DNA of 64,000 nt from Pseudomonas sp. B33.4 (lineage in GTDB: Bacteria; Pseudomonadota; Gammaproteobacteria; Pseudomonadales; Pseudomonadaceae). The notes below the pieces were generated by a model, which saw only the letters and a list, made by a program, of their open reading frames with translations, was not told the origin of the DNA and did no database searches. Location of the stretch: contig NZ_CP140706.1 of assembly GCF_034555375.1 (NCBI RefSeq), positions 6,086,001 to 6,150,000 of the forward strand. The letters run 5' to 3'. Shown one piece after another: positions 9,414-16,632 of the stretch (the first letter of the stretch is position 1; the number at the start of each line of letters is the position of its first letter). Made by a program: the position numbers and the translations under genes.

Positions 9414-9734
9414 GCTGCTTCTCTTGTCGGGACTTTTGGTCGGTTTCCAGTAAAAACCGCACACATACTGAGCCTTCACTCTAGTACTGGATCCAAGAAA
9501 GCAGAAGCTGTCATCAGGCCATCATTTAACCAAAGGGTGAATTTGCCGACTAACGGTCACCGCTGAAGCCCCCGGAAACCGGTAGAGATGGCATTTCGAC
9601 AGGATGTTGACGTCAATCATCTGCCAAACGGGCGTTAACAAAAAATCCCTCTGCGCTTATAAAGGCCGCCCCCAAACGTGCGGGCTAGAGCTTCTGGCAC
9701 GTACGTGCAGTGAAACTTGAGTGGAAGAACCGAC
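9414..9734. other. Divergent intergenic region, GGDEF-EAL / PL7 lyase
   Basis: A 321-bp gap between divergent genes. No gene, REP or convincing sigma-70 promoter pair was recognised. A TTGACG at about 9605 and a TATAAA at about 9658 are too far apart to form one promoter. GGAAGAA at 9723 is the ribosome site of the lyase gene. Confidence 0.4.
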
Positions 9735-10403
9735 ATGATCGATCTCGCAACCTGGAACCTCAGCGTTCCCGTTGGCAGCCCGCCATACACCGTCGAAACC
9801 TCCAAACTGGTGAACGGCTTCAAAGATCAGTACTTCCATTCCGACACCGGCACCTTGTTCTTCTGGTCACCGGTTACCGGGTCAAAAACCGAAAACGCCA
9901 TTTATCCGCGCACCGAACTGCGTGAAACCTACAGCAACGGCACCCTGCGCAACTGGTACTACCCGGACGCCGACAACCTGCTGCGCGCGACCCTCACGGT
10001 GAACAAAGTGCCGAGCTCCGGCAAGATCGTCATCGGCCAGATTCATGCTTATGAAAGCCAGAAGCCGATGGTCAAACTTGAATACCAGTACAAGACCAAA
10101 ACCGAGACCGGCAACTTGGTTATCAAGGTACGCATGCATCCGGATGACGACGAGAGCCGCGTCATCACCCTCGCCACCGGGATCAAACTGGATCGCGAAT
10201 TCAACTACCTCATCCACCTCAGCCCCGGCGGTGCGTTGGGTGTCAGTGCGGCGGGATATCAGTGGGATTCACAGATAAGTGCGACCTGGCGCAACAAGCC
10301 GTTGTACTTCAAGGCTGGGGTTTATGTGCAGGACAACACCGGGTATACGAGTGAGGGTGGGCAAGTGACCTTCTCCAAACTCGACATCGATCACGACAAA
10401 TAA
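9735..10403 (+). CDS. Polysaccharide lyase family 7 protein (alginate lyase)
   Basis: The 222-residue protein has the three PL7 signatures in order: RTELRE (about residue 57), QIHA (about residue 102) and YFKAGVYVQ (about residue 195), which carry the catalytic Arg, Gln/His and Tyr of the beta-jelly-roll alginate lyases. It should cleave alginate by beta-elimination. No signal peptide is present: the protein begins MIDLATWNLSVP directly after a good ribosome site (GGAAGAA). Similar short signal-less PL7 lyases are known in P. aeruginosa (the PA1167 type, from memory). Export or a role at lysis is therefore open. Confidence 0.9.
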   Translation: MIDLATWNLSVPVGSPPYTVETSKLVNGFKDQYFHSDTGTLFFWSPVTGSKTENAIYPRTELRETYSNGTLRNWYYPDADNLLRATLTVNKVPSSGKIVIGQIHAYESQKPMVKLEYQYKTKTETGNLVIKVRMHPDDDESRVITLATGIKLDREFNYLIHLSPGGALGVSAAGYQWDSQISATWRNKPLYFKAGVYVQDNTGYTSEGGQVTFSKLDIDHDK

Positions 10404-10415
10404 CCCAATCCCCAC

Positions 10416-10507
10416 GGTAGGAGCTGCCGAAGGCTGCGATCTTTTGATCTTGTTCTTGATTCTGAAAAGACAAAATCAAAAGATCGCAGCCTTCGGCAGC
10501 TCCTACC
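10416..10507. repeat. REP pair, GGAGCTGCCGAAGGCTGCGA family
   Basis: Inverted REP pair with the CCGAAGG variant, just downstream of the PL7 gene. Confidence 0.9.
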
Positions 10508-10518
10508 TTTAAACAGTG

Positions 10519-10860
10519 CTGTTTAGATCTGTCGGCGGTTACTTCCGGATGCCTACAACACCTTGCGTCGTTGCCTACCGCTACGCCAGAATCCGCCGGC
10601 TTGTGCGCCTGGCGGGCCATCGGTAACTTGATTCGCGTCACTGATTTCCAGTGATCGGGTTTAGTAGCCCGTGGTTTCAAGCGTTGTGCACAAGCATCTG
10701 TCAGTCAGGTATTCCCATACCTGCGCTTGATGGTAGCTGTGCGCAGGGCACCTTCGGGTGCGCCGGCTTGCTCGAAACCCCGGTCTACTAACCTGCGTAC
10801 AGTTGCCTCCACTTTGATTTAGTAGCCAAAGCGGGGGCACTCCAATCAGGTTTCGAGCAA
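10519..10860 (+). ncRNA. Structured leader of DUF6124 gene, copy 1 (candidate cis-acting RNA)
   Basis: This 342-bp stretch is homologous to 56791-57124 (minus strand), and both precede a DUF6124-type gene. Helices readable here are TCACTG/CAGTGA (10638-10643/10649-10654), CGGG/CCCG with loop TTTAGTAG (10656-10671), CAGGTAT/ATACCTG (10706-10712/10717-10723), a UUCG-capped GCACC/GGTGC stem (10748-10761), and GCTCGAAACC/GGTTTCGAGC (10770-10779/10849-10858). The last covers the likely ribosome site (AGG at 10848-10850), and its distal arm ends 2 nt before the ATG. Inside it, CTACTAA (10785-10791) can pair with TTAGTAG at 10819-10825 or with the identical TTAGTAG at 10661-10667. Four of these pairings show compensatory changes in copy 2. 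Function as a riboregulator is inference. Confidence 0.7.
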
Positions 10861-11223
10861 ATGACAAAATCAACGCCACACCCGCCAGAAACAGATCCCG
10901 CATCCCCCTACGAATCCCTCGATTCCAAAAAACTCAACGACGCCGCCGAACGCGCCCTCGACCATTACCTCAAACCCTCCGCCTTCATCATGGCCAGCAC
11001 GCATAAACCCGAGCCCATGTACCTCGCCAACCCGAAGTACAACACCGAATCGCTGCTGGCCAACGCCAGCGAAACCCTGGGCTCAGCCAGCGAAATGCTC
11101 AACAACTTCGCCGCCATGCTCGACACCTCACACCGCAAGACCGCACTGGGCATCGCGCAGGTGGTCATGCTTGGAGAACTGGCGGTGAATCAGGCACTGG
11201 ATCATGTCGAACTAAAGGAATAA
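10861..11223 (+). CDS. DUF6124-type small protein, copy 1
   Basis: The 120-residue product has the family pattern: a proline-rich start (TPHPPETDPASPYESLDSKK), then AAERALDHYL, a variable spacer, and a C-terminal predicted helical pair (NTESLLANASETLGSASEM and KTALGIAQVVMLGELAVNQAL). No signal peptide or membrane segment is seen. Function is unknown; the family appears confined to Pseudomonas as far as I know. A paralogue with about 60% visible identity is encoded at 56425-56790 behind the same leader. A strong terminator follows directly. The family name is from memory. Confidence 0.82.
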   Translation: MTKSTPHPPETDPASPYESLDSKKLNDAAERALDHYLKPSAFIMASTHKPEPMYLANPKYNTESLLANASETLGSASEMLNNFAAMLDTSHRKTALGIAQVVMLGELAVNQALDHVELKE

Positions 11224-11234
11224 CCGCCCACAAA

Positions 11235-11260
11235 AAACCCGCCTCATGGCGGGTTTCTTA
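11235..11260. terminator. Rho-independent terminator after DUF6124 gene
   Basis: AAACCCGCC, loop TCAT, GGCGGGTTT followed by CTTAAG. This hairpin and its upstream bases (ACCGCCCACAAAAA) are nearly identical to the fba terminator at 12243, so the two bracket the accessory patch as direct repeats. Confidence 0.85.
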
Positions 11261-11307
11261 AGCCAAATGGACTAAATGTTCCGCATACGCAACATCGACA
11301 TCAAAAT

Positions 11308-11481
11308 GTGACGAGCGCAACATGGAATGACTCTCCTTTAATCACCCGTCTCGGTATTCAACTACACGAAAAACGTATAAATCGTGGCCTGACGCAGGCG
11401 CAGCTTGCCGATCTAGCGGGACTGACACGATACAAGCGAATAAAAGGGGACAAAGACACAAAAAAGGGAACGGAATCGTGA
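11308..11481 (+). pseudogene. Truncated XRE/HipB-type HTH regulator
   Basis: Reading from GTG at 11308, the frame encodes ITRLGIQLHEKRINRGLTQ followed by AQLADLAGLTRYK, a clear first half of an XRE-family helix-turn-helix. It then runs into a low-complexity tail (RIKGDKDTKKGTES) encoded by a GGGGACAAAGACACAAAAAAGGG sequence and stops after 57 codons. The rest of the HTH (usual xVSxxExGxxxP) is missing. The tail sequence, with its matching CCGCCCC at about 11492-11498, resembles the edge of REP-transposase (RAYT) type elements, so an insertion or deletion may have cut the gene. No ribosome site is evident. I see this as a remnant, not a working regulator. Confidence 0.5.
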
Positions 11482-11727
11482 TAAATAAATCCGCCCCTTT
11501 TTTTTTGCGATTTCACCGAGATCTTAATCAAACAAATCGACCAATTTGACATTGCCTCCTTTTGCCACTTCCTTACTTTATTAAAAAACCAGAACCCTTA
11601 TAGCGAAAAATATTAAAACCTGTCATTTATTACAGGTTACCTGCAACAACTTCTCACCTAATCTCATCGACGTAATACGAGACAACCTATTTGACTTTAA
11701 TACTTGAACACACAGAAGGTAAACATC
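11482..11727. other. AT-rich upstream region of orphan gene
   Basis: This AT-rich stretch contrasts with its GC-rich surroundings. It contains an inverted repeat AACCTGT/ACAGGTT (11617-11623/11632-11638) that could be an operator, TTGACA at 11546 and TTGACT at 11691 without well-spaced -10 partners, and AAGG (about 11717-11720) as the ribosome site of the next gene. Confidence 0.4.
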
Positions 11728-12075
11728 ATGAAAACTTACAATGGCTTCGTATTTAACGCCAGCGAGGAGCATGCCGCCACACTCAAATTCGACGATTTAG
11801 TCCAGCAAAATGGCAACATAAGCAAAGGCTACATGGACTATTGGGGACTTGACTTCGTCGTCACTGGCACCTATACAAAGCCCACCAGGGCCTTTACTCT
11901 CCAAGCGAAATCAGACGCCAAAAATAGAGATGAGCTCAACCATGGCCCGAGTTCTCTGACTATTGCCATGAAATCATCTGATGGAACCGATAGTTACTTG
12001 GAAGGTACAGTTACCGTTAAAGCAGGCGGGCAGAATGCAGGCCAGACCTATGGAATCAAATTCACAAAAGGCTGA
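11728..12075 (+). CDS. Orphan hypothetical protein, AT-rich
   Basis: The 115-residue protein (starts MKTYNGFVFNASEEHAATL) is not one I recognise. It is polar, rich in Thr, Ser, Gly and Lys, and its alternating pattern (FVVTGTYTKPTRAFTLQAKS, LEGTVTVKAGGQNAGQTYG) suggests a small all-beta fold. No signal peptide or membrane segment is present. ATG at 11728 is preferred to the upstream ATG at 11704 because AAGG lies about 7 nt before it. Codon use is more AT-rich than the neighbours, and it sits between duplicated fba-terminator sequences. Together these suggest recent acquisition. Confidence 0.6.
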   Translation: MKTYNGFVFNASEEHAATLKFDDLVQQNGNISKGYMDYWGLDFVVTGTYTKPTRAFTLQAKSDAKNRDELNHGPSSLTIAMKSSDGTDSYLEGTVTVKAGGQNAGQTYGIKFTKG

Positions 12076-12109
12076 CATCCTTCATTACCTATGAAACAGG
12101 ATGAATCAG

Positions 12110-12190
12110 TTAACCTTACACTTAGCCGCCCCTTCAGATAACGCTGGTATATAGCCTCCAGCGAGATCAGCTTAATATCCGAAGCATTAT
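12110..12190 (-). pseudogene. Decayed duplicate of the fba 3' end
   Basis: Read on the minus strand, about 27 codons match the last codons of fba at 12294-12376: NASDIKLISLEAIYQRYLKG against [20 protein letters not shown]. Several differences are synonymous (GAA/GAG, GCG/GCT, ATC/ATT), so the fragment diverged while it was still coding. A 1-bp deletion then frameshifts the end. Upstream codons of fba are absent. Confidence 0.75.
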
Positions 12191-12242
12191 GGGTTGCTCT
12201 TACTTTTAGATGACTTCGTCAGGCGACATAACCGCTCACAAA

Positions 12243-12268
12243 AAACCCGCCTCACGGCGGGTTTCTTT
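12243..12268. terminator. Terminator of fba (bidirectional)
   Basis: AAACCCGCC, loop TCAC, GGCGGGTTT with A-run on one side and CTTTT on the other, 23 bp beyond the fba stop codon. Nearly identical to the hairpin at 11235. Confidence 0.85.
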
Positions 12269-12290
12269 TAAAGCAGTTCAACACTCAGGC

Positions 12291-13355
12291 TTAGTTAACC
12301 TTGGCGTTCAACTCACCCTTCAGATAACGCTGGTACATCGCTTCCAGCGAGATCGGTTTGATCTTCGAAGCATTACCGGCAGTGCCGAACGCCTCATAAC
12401 GAGCGATACAAACATCGCGCATCGCCGTCACAGTCGCGCCGAAGAATTTACGTGGGTCGAATTCGCTCGGGTTGGTGGCCATCAGGCGACGCATGGCGCC
12501 GGTGGATGCCAGACGCAGGTCGGTGTCGATGTTGACCTTGCGCACGCCGTGCTTGATGCCTTCGACGATTTCTTCAACCGGGACGCCGTAGGTTTCTTTG
12601 ATGTCGCCGCCGTATTGGTTGATGATCGCCAGCCATTCTTGTGGCACCGACGAGGAACCGTGCATCACCAGGTGAGTGTTCGGGATGCGTTTGTGGATTT
12701 CCTTGATGCGGTCGATCGCCAGCACGTCACCGGTTGGAGGCTTGGTGAACTTATAGGCGCCGTGGCTGGTGCCGATGGCGATGGCCAGGGCATCGACCTG
12801 GGTGCGTTTGACGAAGTCAGCGGCTTCTTCCGGGTCGGTCAGCATCTGGCTGTGATCCAGAACGCCTTCGGCGCCGATGCCGTCTTCTTCACCGGCCATG
12901 CCGGTTTCCAGCGAACCCAGGCAGCCCAGCTCGCCTTCTACCGAAACGCCGCAGGCGTGCGCCATGGCCACGGTTTGTTGGGTAACACGGACGTTGTAGT
13001 CGTAGTCGGTCGGGGTCTTGCCGTCTTCGCCCAGCGAGCCGTCCATCATCACCGAGCTGAAGCCCAGTTGAATCGAACGCTGGCAGACATCAGGGCTGGT
13101 GCCGTGGTCCTGGTGCATGCACACCGGGATGTGCGGGAATTCTTCGATCGCGGCGAGGATCAGGTGACGCAGGAAAGGCGCGCCGGCGTATTTGCGAGCG
13201 CCGGCCGAAGCCTGAACGATCACCGGGGAGTCAGTCTTGTCAGCGGCTTCCATGATGGCGCGCATCTGCTCAAGGTTGTTGACGTTGAAGGCTGGAACGC
13301 CGTAGCCGAATTCGGCTGCGTGGTCCAACATCTGGCGCATGCTGATAAGTGCCAT
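12291..13355 (-). CDS. fba: Class II fructose-1,6-bisphosphate aldolase
   Basis: The 354-residue protein starts [27 protein letters not shown] and has the class II zinc-binding motif HQDHGTS (about residue 80), the [10 protein letters not shown] segment, and [10 protein letters not shown]. It catalyses reversible cleavage of fructose-1,6-bisphosphate to DHAP and glyceraldehyde-3-phosphate, needing a divalent metal. GGGAGAGA lies 8 nt before the ATG. It is the last gene of the pgk-epd-tkt glycolytic/pentose phosphate block on this strand. In Pseudomonas, which lacks phosphofructokinase, its main role is gluconeogenic (known of the genus). Confidence 0.97.
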   Translation of the reverse strand: MALISMRQMLDHAAEFGYGVPAFNVNNLEQMRAIMEAADKTDSPVIVQASAGARKYAGAPFLRHLILAAIEEFPHIPVCMHQDHGTSPDVCQRSIQLGFSSVMMDGSLGEDGKTPTDYDYNVRVTQQTVAMAHACGVSVEGELGCLGSLETGMAGEEDGIGAEGVLDHSQMLTDPEEAADFVKRTQVDALAIAIGTSHGAYKFTKPPTGDVLAIDRIKEIHKRIPNTHLVMHGSSSVPQEWLAIINQYGGDIKETYGVPVEEIVEGIKHGVRKVNIDTDLRLASTGAMRRLMATNPSEFDPRKFFGATVTAMRDVCIARYEAFGTAGNASKIKPISLEAMYQRYLKGELNAKVN

Positions 13356-13498
13356 TGTGTGTGTCTCTCCCGGTTGAGGGTCGTTAATCGTGCCAGCCTG
13401 CCGGAGCGGCGGCGGCTATTCAAGTGATTGCAGATCGGGGGTTGAGGCCCGGTCTGGTGATTCGATAAAGCAAAATCCTGAGAACTGCACAGATCCCC

Positions 13499-13587
13499 TG
13501 TGGGAGCGAGCTTGCTCGCGAAAGCAATCTTGCAGTCGCTGATGCAGTGCCTGTCAGACCGCTTTCGCGAGCAGGCTCGCTCCCACA
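13499..13587. repeat. REP pair, GGGAGCGAGCTTGCTCGCGAAAGC family
   Basis: Inverted pair between fba and the lysozyme-inhibitor gene; same family at 16539 and 33412. Confidence 0.9.
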
Positions 13588-13607
13588 TTAGAACTGTGGT
13601 GTGTCAA

Positions 13608-13940
13608 TTACTGCGCTTTGCAGCCGCGGCCGATCAGGTCATTGGTGGCGACCCAGTACACCAGGCCTTCCTCTCCCTTGACGTGAAATGCCAGCATGCC
13701 GTCGCTGTACAGCGTGCCCGAGGCGCCCGGCTCTTCTTTCAGGCGATAGACCTGATCACCGCCACCCAGTCGAACGTCGACTTCCTTCTGACCGGCATCG
13801 GCGTAACGCCACAGCACCTTGGCCTGGCTGTCGCAGGTCCAGTTGGTCCAGTTGTCCGCCGGGGCAGACGACTGAAACAGGTTCAACTGCGCGCAACCGC
13901 CCAACAATGCCAACGCCGCAATGGCGATCAAGCCTTTCAT
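13608..13940 (-). CDS. MliC-type lysozyme-inhibitor lipoprotein
   Basis: The 110-residue protein has a lipoprotein signal (IAALALLGGCAQ, acylated Cys at about 16). The mature part matches the MliC family: WTCDSQAKVLWRYAD, then YRLKEEPGASGTLYSDGMLAFHVKGEEG, including the Ser- and Lys-bearing SG..Y...KG region that enters the lysozyme active site in MliC. It would sit in the outer membrane facing the periplasm and protect peptidoglycan from C-type lysozyme. The family assignment is by pattern and the inhibition is not shown here. Confidence 0.8.
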   Translation of the reverse strand: MKGLIAIAALALLGGCAQLNLFQSSAPADNWTNWTCDSQAKVLWRYADAGQKEVDVRLGGGDQVYRLKEEPGASGTLYSDGMLAFHVKGEEGLVYWVATNDLIGRGCKAQ

Positions 13941-13997
13941 CCGTGTTCCTCGACTGACGGCGCATGCCGCCAGCCCTGAGTTAAAGAGTCAGACCCG

Positions 13998-14219
13998 TCA
14001 AGGACAACCATGTTCCTTGGCCGGGGTTTGCGTCTCGTATTTGTCCAGGCCGTCCGGCCCCGAGCGCTTGTTCAGCACCGGGTTGGTTTCGGCCTGCCAG
14101 TCGGCCTGATAGCAGCCCTTCTGCGACTCGCTCGGCGCCGGCGTGGCTTCGGCCTTCGGGTTACTCCCGCAGGCCGCCAGCGTACCGGTCAGCAACAACA
14201 GCGCTAACGACTTGACCAT
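13998..14219 (-). CDS. Small hypothetical lipoprotein
   Basis: The 73-residue product has a lipoprotein signal (ALLLLTGTLAACGSN, acylated Cys at about 18) and a short polar mature part with two further Cys residues (KGCYQADW and the terminal EHGCP) that could form a disulfide. I recognise no family. ATG at 14219 is preferred to an upstream in-frame start because AAGGAG lies 7 nt before it. It sits between pgk and the MliC-type gene on the same strand, as in other Pseudomonas (from memory). Confidence 0.75.
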   Translation of the reverse strand: MVKSLALLLLTGTLAACGSNPKAEATPAPSESQKGCYQADWQAETNPVLNKRSGPDGLDKYETQTPAKEHGCP

Positions 14220-14253
14220 GTAAACACTCCTTTGCCTGGCCAAACGGGCGGCC

Positions 14254-15417
14254 TCAGGCCTTGGCCCGGCTTTCCAGGACTTCTACGGCTGGCAGCACTT
14301 TGCCCTCGACGAATTCGAGGAACGCGCCACCGCCGGTGGAAATGTAGGAGATTTGCTCAGCCACGCCATATTTATCGATCGCAGCCAGGGTGTCGCCACC
14401 GCCAGCGATGGAGAACGCCGAGCTTTCAGCGATGGCCTGGGCCAGCACTTTGGTGCCGTTGCCGAACTGGTCGAATTCAAACACGCCGACCGGACCGTTC
14501 CACAGAATGGTTTTCGACGATTTCAGCAGTTCAGCGAAGTTGGCCGCGGTTTGCGGGCCAATATCGAGAATCATGTCGTCAGCCGCGACGTCAGCGATCA
14601 GCTTGACGGTGGCCTCAGCGGTTTCGGCGAACTCTTTGGCGACTACTACGTCCACCGGCAATGGCACGCTGACTTTCGCAGCGATGGCACGTGCGGTGTC
14701 GAGCAGATCCGGTTCGTACAGCGACTTGCCAACCGGGTGACCGGCTGCCGCGAGGAAAGTGTTGGCGATGCCGCCGCCGACGATCAGTTGATCGCAGATC
14801 TGGCTCAGGCTGTTCAGTACGTCGAGCTTGGTCGACACCTTGGAGCCGGCAACGATGGCTGCCATTGGCTGAGCCGGGGCGCCCAGCGCTTTCCCCAGCG
14901 CGTCCAGCTCAGCGGCCAGCAACGGGCCAGCAGCGGCGACTTTGGCGAACTTGGCCACGCCATGGGTCGAACCTTCGGCGCGGTGAGCGGTGCCGAATGC
15001 GTCCATGACGAACACGTCACACAGGGCGGCGTATTGCTGGGCCAGTTCGTCGGCGTTCTTTTTCTCGCCTTTGTTGAAGCGCACGTTTTCGAACAGCACG
15101 ATGTCGCCGGCCTTGACGTCAACGCCGCCGAGATAATCAGCCACCAGCGGCACTTCGCGGCCCAAGGCCTTGCTCAGGTAGTCGGCGACAGGCTTGAGGC
15201 TGTTCTCGGCAGAGAACTCGCCTTCGGTCGGACGGCCAAGGTGCGAGCAGACCATCACGGCCGCGCCTTTTTCCAGGGCCAGCTTGATGGTCGGCAGCGA
15301 AGCCAGGATACGCGCGTCGCTGGTGACAACACCGTCCTTGACTGGGACGTTGAGGTCTTCGCGGATCAATACGCGCTTACCTTGCAGATCGAGGTCGGAC
15401 ATCTTCAACACGGTCAT
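14254..15417 (-). CDS. pgk: Phosphoglycerate kinase
   Basis: The 387-residue protein has the signature [16 protein letters not shown] at the N-terminus, substrate-binding HLGRPTEG, and the nucleotide-binding GGGIANTFL and [17 protein letters not shown] near the C-terminus. It converts 1,3-bisphosphoglycerate + ADP to 3-phosphoglycerate + ATP, reversibly, in the cytosol. ATG at 15417 is chosen because AGGAAG precedes it; the frame extends 3 codons further. It lies 12 nt after epd and is very likely co-transcribed with it. Confidence 0.97.
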   Translation of the reverse strand: MTVLKMSDLDLQGKRVLIREDLNVPVKDGVVTSDARILASLPTIKLALEKGAAVMVCSHLGRPTEGEFSAENSLKPVADYLSKALGREVPLVADYLGGVDVKAGDIVLFENVRFNKGEKKNADELAQQYAALCDVFVMDAFGTAHRAEGSTHGVAKFAKVAAAGPLLAAELDALGKALGAPAQPMAAIVAGSKVSTKLDVLNSLSQICDQLIVGGGIANTFLAAAGHPVGKSLYEPDLLDTARAIAAKVSVPLPVDVVVAKEFAETAEATVKLIADVAADDMILDIGPQTAANFAELLKSSKTILWNGPVGVFEFDQFGNGTKVLAQAIAESSAFSIAGGGDTLAAIDKYGVAEQISYISTGGGAFLEFVEGKVLPAVEVLESRAKA

Positions 15418-15429
15418 GGGTCGCACTTC

Positions 15430-16482
15430 CTACGGTTTTTTTGAAGTTGCTGTTTGCAGATAGTGTTCTGCAACGTCCAGCATTCGGTTGGCAAAACCCC
15501 ATTCGTTGTCGAACCAGGCCAGGATGTTCACCAGCTTGGGGCCGGAAACACGGGTCTGACTGGCATCGACGATGGCCGAATGTGGGTCATGGTTGAAATC
15601 ACAACTGGCGTGCGGCAGCTCGGTGTAGGCGAGCAGGCCTTTGAGCGGACCGCTGGTGGCGGCCTCGCGCAGGATCCGGTTGACCTCATTGGCGTCGGTC
15701 GCGGTGGCGGTCTGCATCGTGATGTCGAGGCAGGACACGTTGACCGTCGGCACGCGTACGGCTTTGGCCTGAATTCGCCCGGCAAGTTCCGGCAGCAGGC
15801 GCTCGATGCCACGCGCCAGACCGGTGGACACCGGGATCACCGACTGGAACGCCGAACGCGTGCGGCGCAGGTCTTCGTGGTGATAGGCGTCGATCACTGG
15901 CTGATCGTTCATCGCCGAGTGAATCGTGGTGATCGACACGTAATCGAGACCGATCGCCTTATCGAGCAAACGCAACAACGGCACGCCGCAGTTGGTGGTG
16001 CAGGAGGCGTTGGACACCAGCAATTCGTTGCCGGTCAGGCAATCCTGATTGACGCCATAAACGATGGTGGCGTCGACATCCGCCTCGCTGGCCATCGGCT
16101 GCGAGAACAACACCCGTGGCGCACCGGCGTCGAGAAAGCGCTGGCCGTCTTCACGGGTGTTGTAGGCACCGGAACACTCAAGCACCAGATCGACGCCCAG
16201 CGACGCCCAATCGATGCCTTCGGGAGTGCCACTGCGCAAAACCTTCACGCAGTCGCCATTAATATGCAGACAATCGCCCTCTACTCGCACTTCGCCGGGA
16301 AAACGGCCGTGGGTGGAGTCGAAGCGTGTCAGGTATTCGATGCTGGCCATGTCCGCCAGATCGTTGATCGCGACAATTTCAAACCCGGCTTTCTCGCCTC
16401 GCTCAAACAACGCACGCAAGACGCAACGACCAATCCGGCCGTAGCCGTTGAGTGCAACTTTGTAGGGACGCGGTTGAGGCAT
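15430..16482 (-). CDS. epd: D-erythrose-4-phosphate dehydrogenase
   Basis: The 350-residue GAPDH-fold enzyme has the NAD motif VALNGYGRIGRCVLRAL and the catalytic Cys in SNASCTTNC (about residue 157). The Epd-specific context (location between tkt and pgk; PYKVALNGYGRIGR) favours erythrose-4-phosphate dehydrogenase over GAPDH. It makes 4-phosphoerythronate, the first step of the DXP-dependent pyridoxal-5'-phosphate pathway. A GAPDH side activity is possible. Neighbouring tkt supplies erythrose-4-phosphate chemistry and pgk follows within 12 nt. Confidence 0.92.
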   Translation of the reverse strand: MPQPRPYKVALNGYGRIGRCVLRALFERGEKAGFEIVAINDLADMASIEYLTRFDSTHGRFPGEVRVEGDCLHINGDCVKVLRSGTPEGIDWASLGVDLVLECSGAYNTREDGQRFLDAGAPRVLFSQPMASEADVDATIVYGVNQDCLTGNELLVSNASCTTNCGVPLLRLLDKAIGLDYVSITTIHSAMNDQPVIDAYHHEDLRRTRSAFQSVIPVSTGLARGIERLLPELAGRIQAKAVRVPTVNVSCLDITMQTATATDANEVNRILREAATSGPLKGLLAYTELPHASCDFNHDPHSAIVDASQTRVSGPKLVNILAWFDNEWGFANRMLDVAEHYLQTATSKKP

Positions 16483-16538
16483 GGGGTTCTCGATTACCGT
16501 GGTGAATCAGGCAGTGCGATGTTGCCCGAACCAACGCT

Positions 16539-16602
16539 TTCGCGAGCAGGCTCGCTCCTACAGGGAAATGCATTCCAAAGTGGGAGCGAGCCTGCTCGCG
16601 AA
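16539..16602. repeat. REP pair, GAGCGAGCCTGCTCGCGAA family
   Basis: Compact inverted pair in the tkt-epd gap. Confidence 0.9.
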
Positions 16603-16632
16603 GACGTCAGCTCAGGCGACATCTTTTCCGGA

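Noticed and set aside
10549..10626. A 25-codon open frame starting ATG CCT ACA in leader copy 1, with an equal-length open stretch in copy 2
   Set aside because: In copy 2 the ATG position is a TAG and most differences are non-synonymous, so a leader peptide is not supported; conservation is better explained by RNA structure.
15430..16482. Glyceraldehyde-3-phosphate dehydrogenase (gap)
   Set aside because: Fold and catalytic Cys are shared, but location between tkt and pgk and overall sequence fit erythrose-4-phosphate dehydrogenase better.
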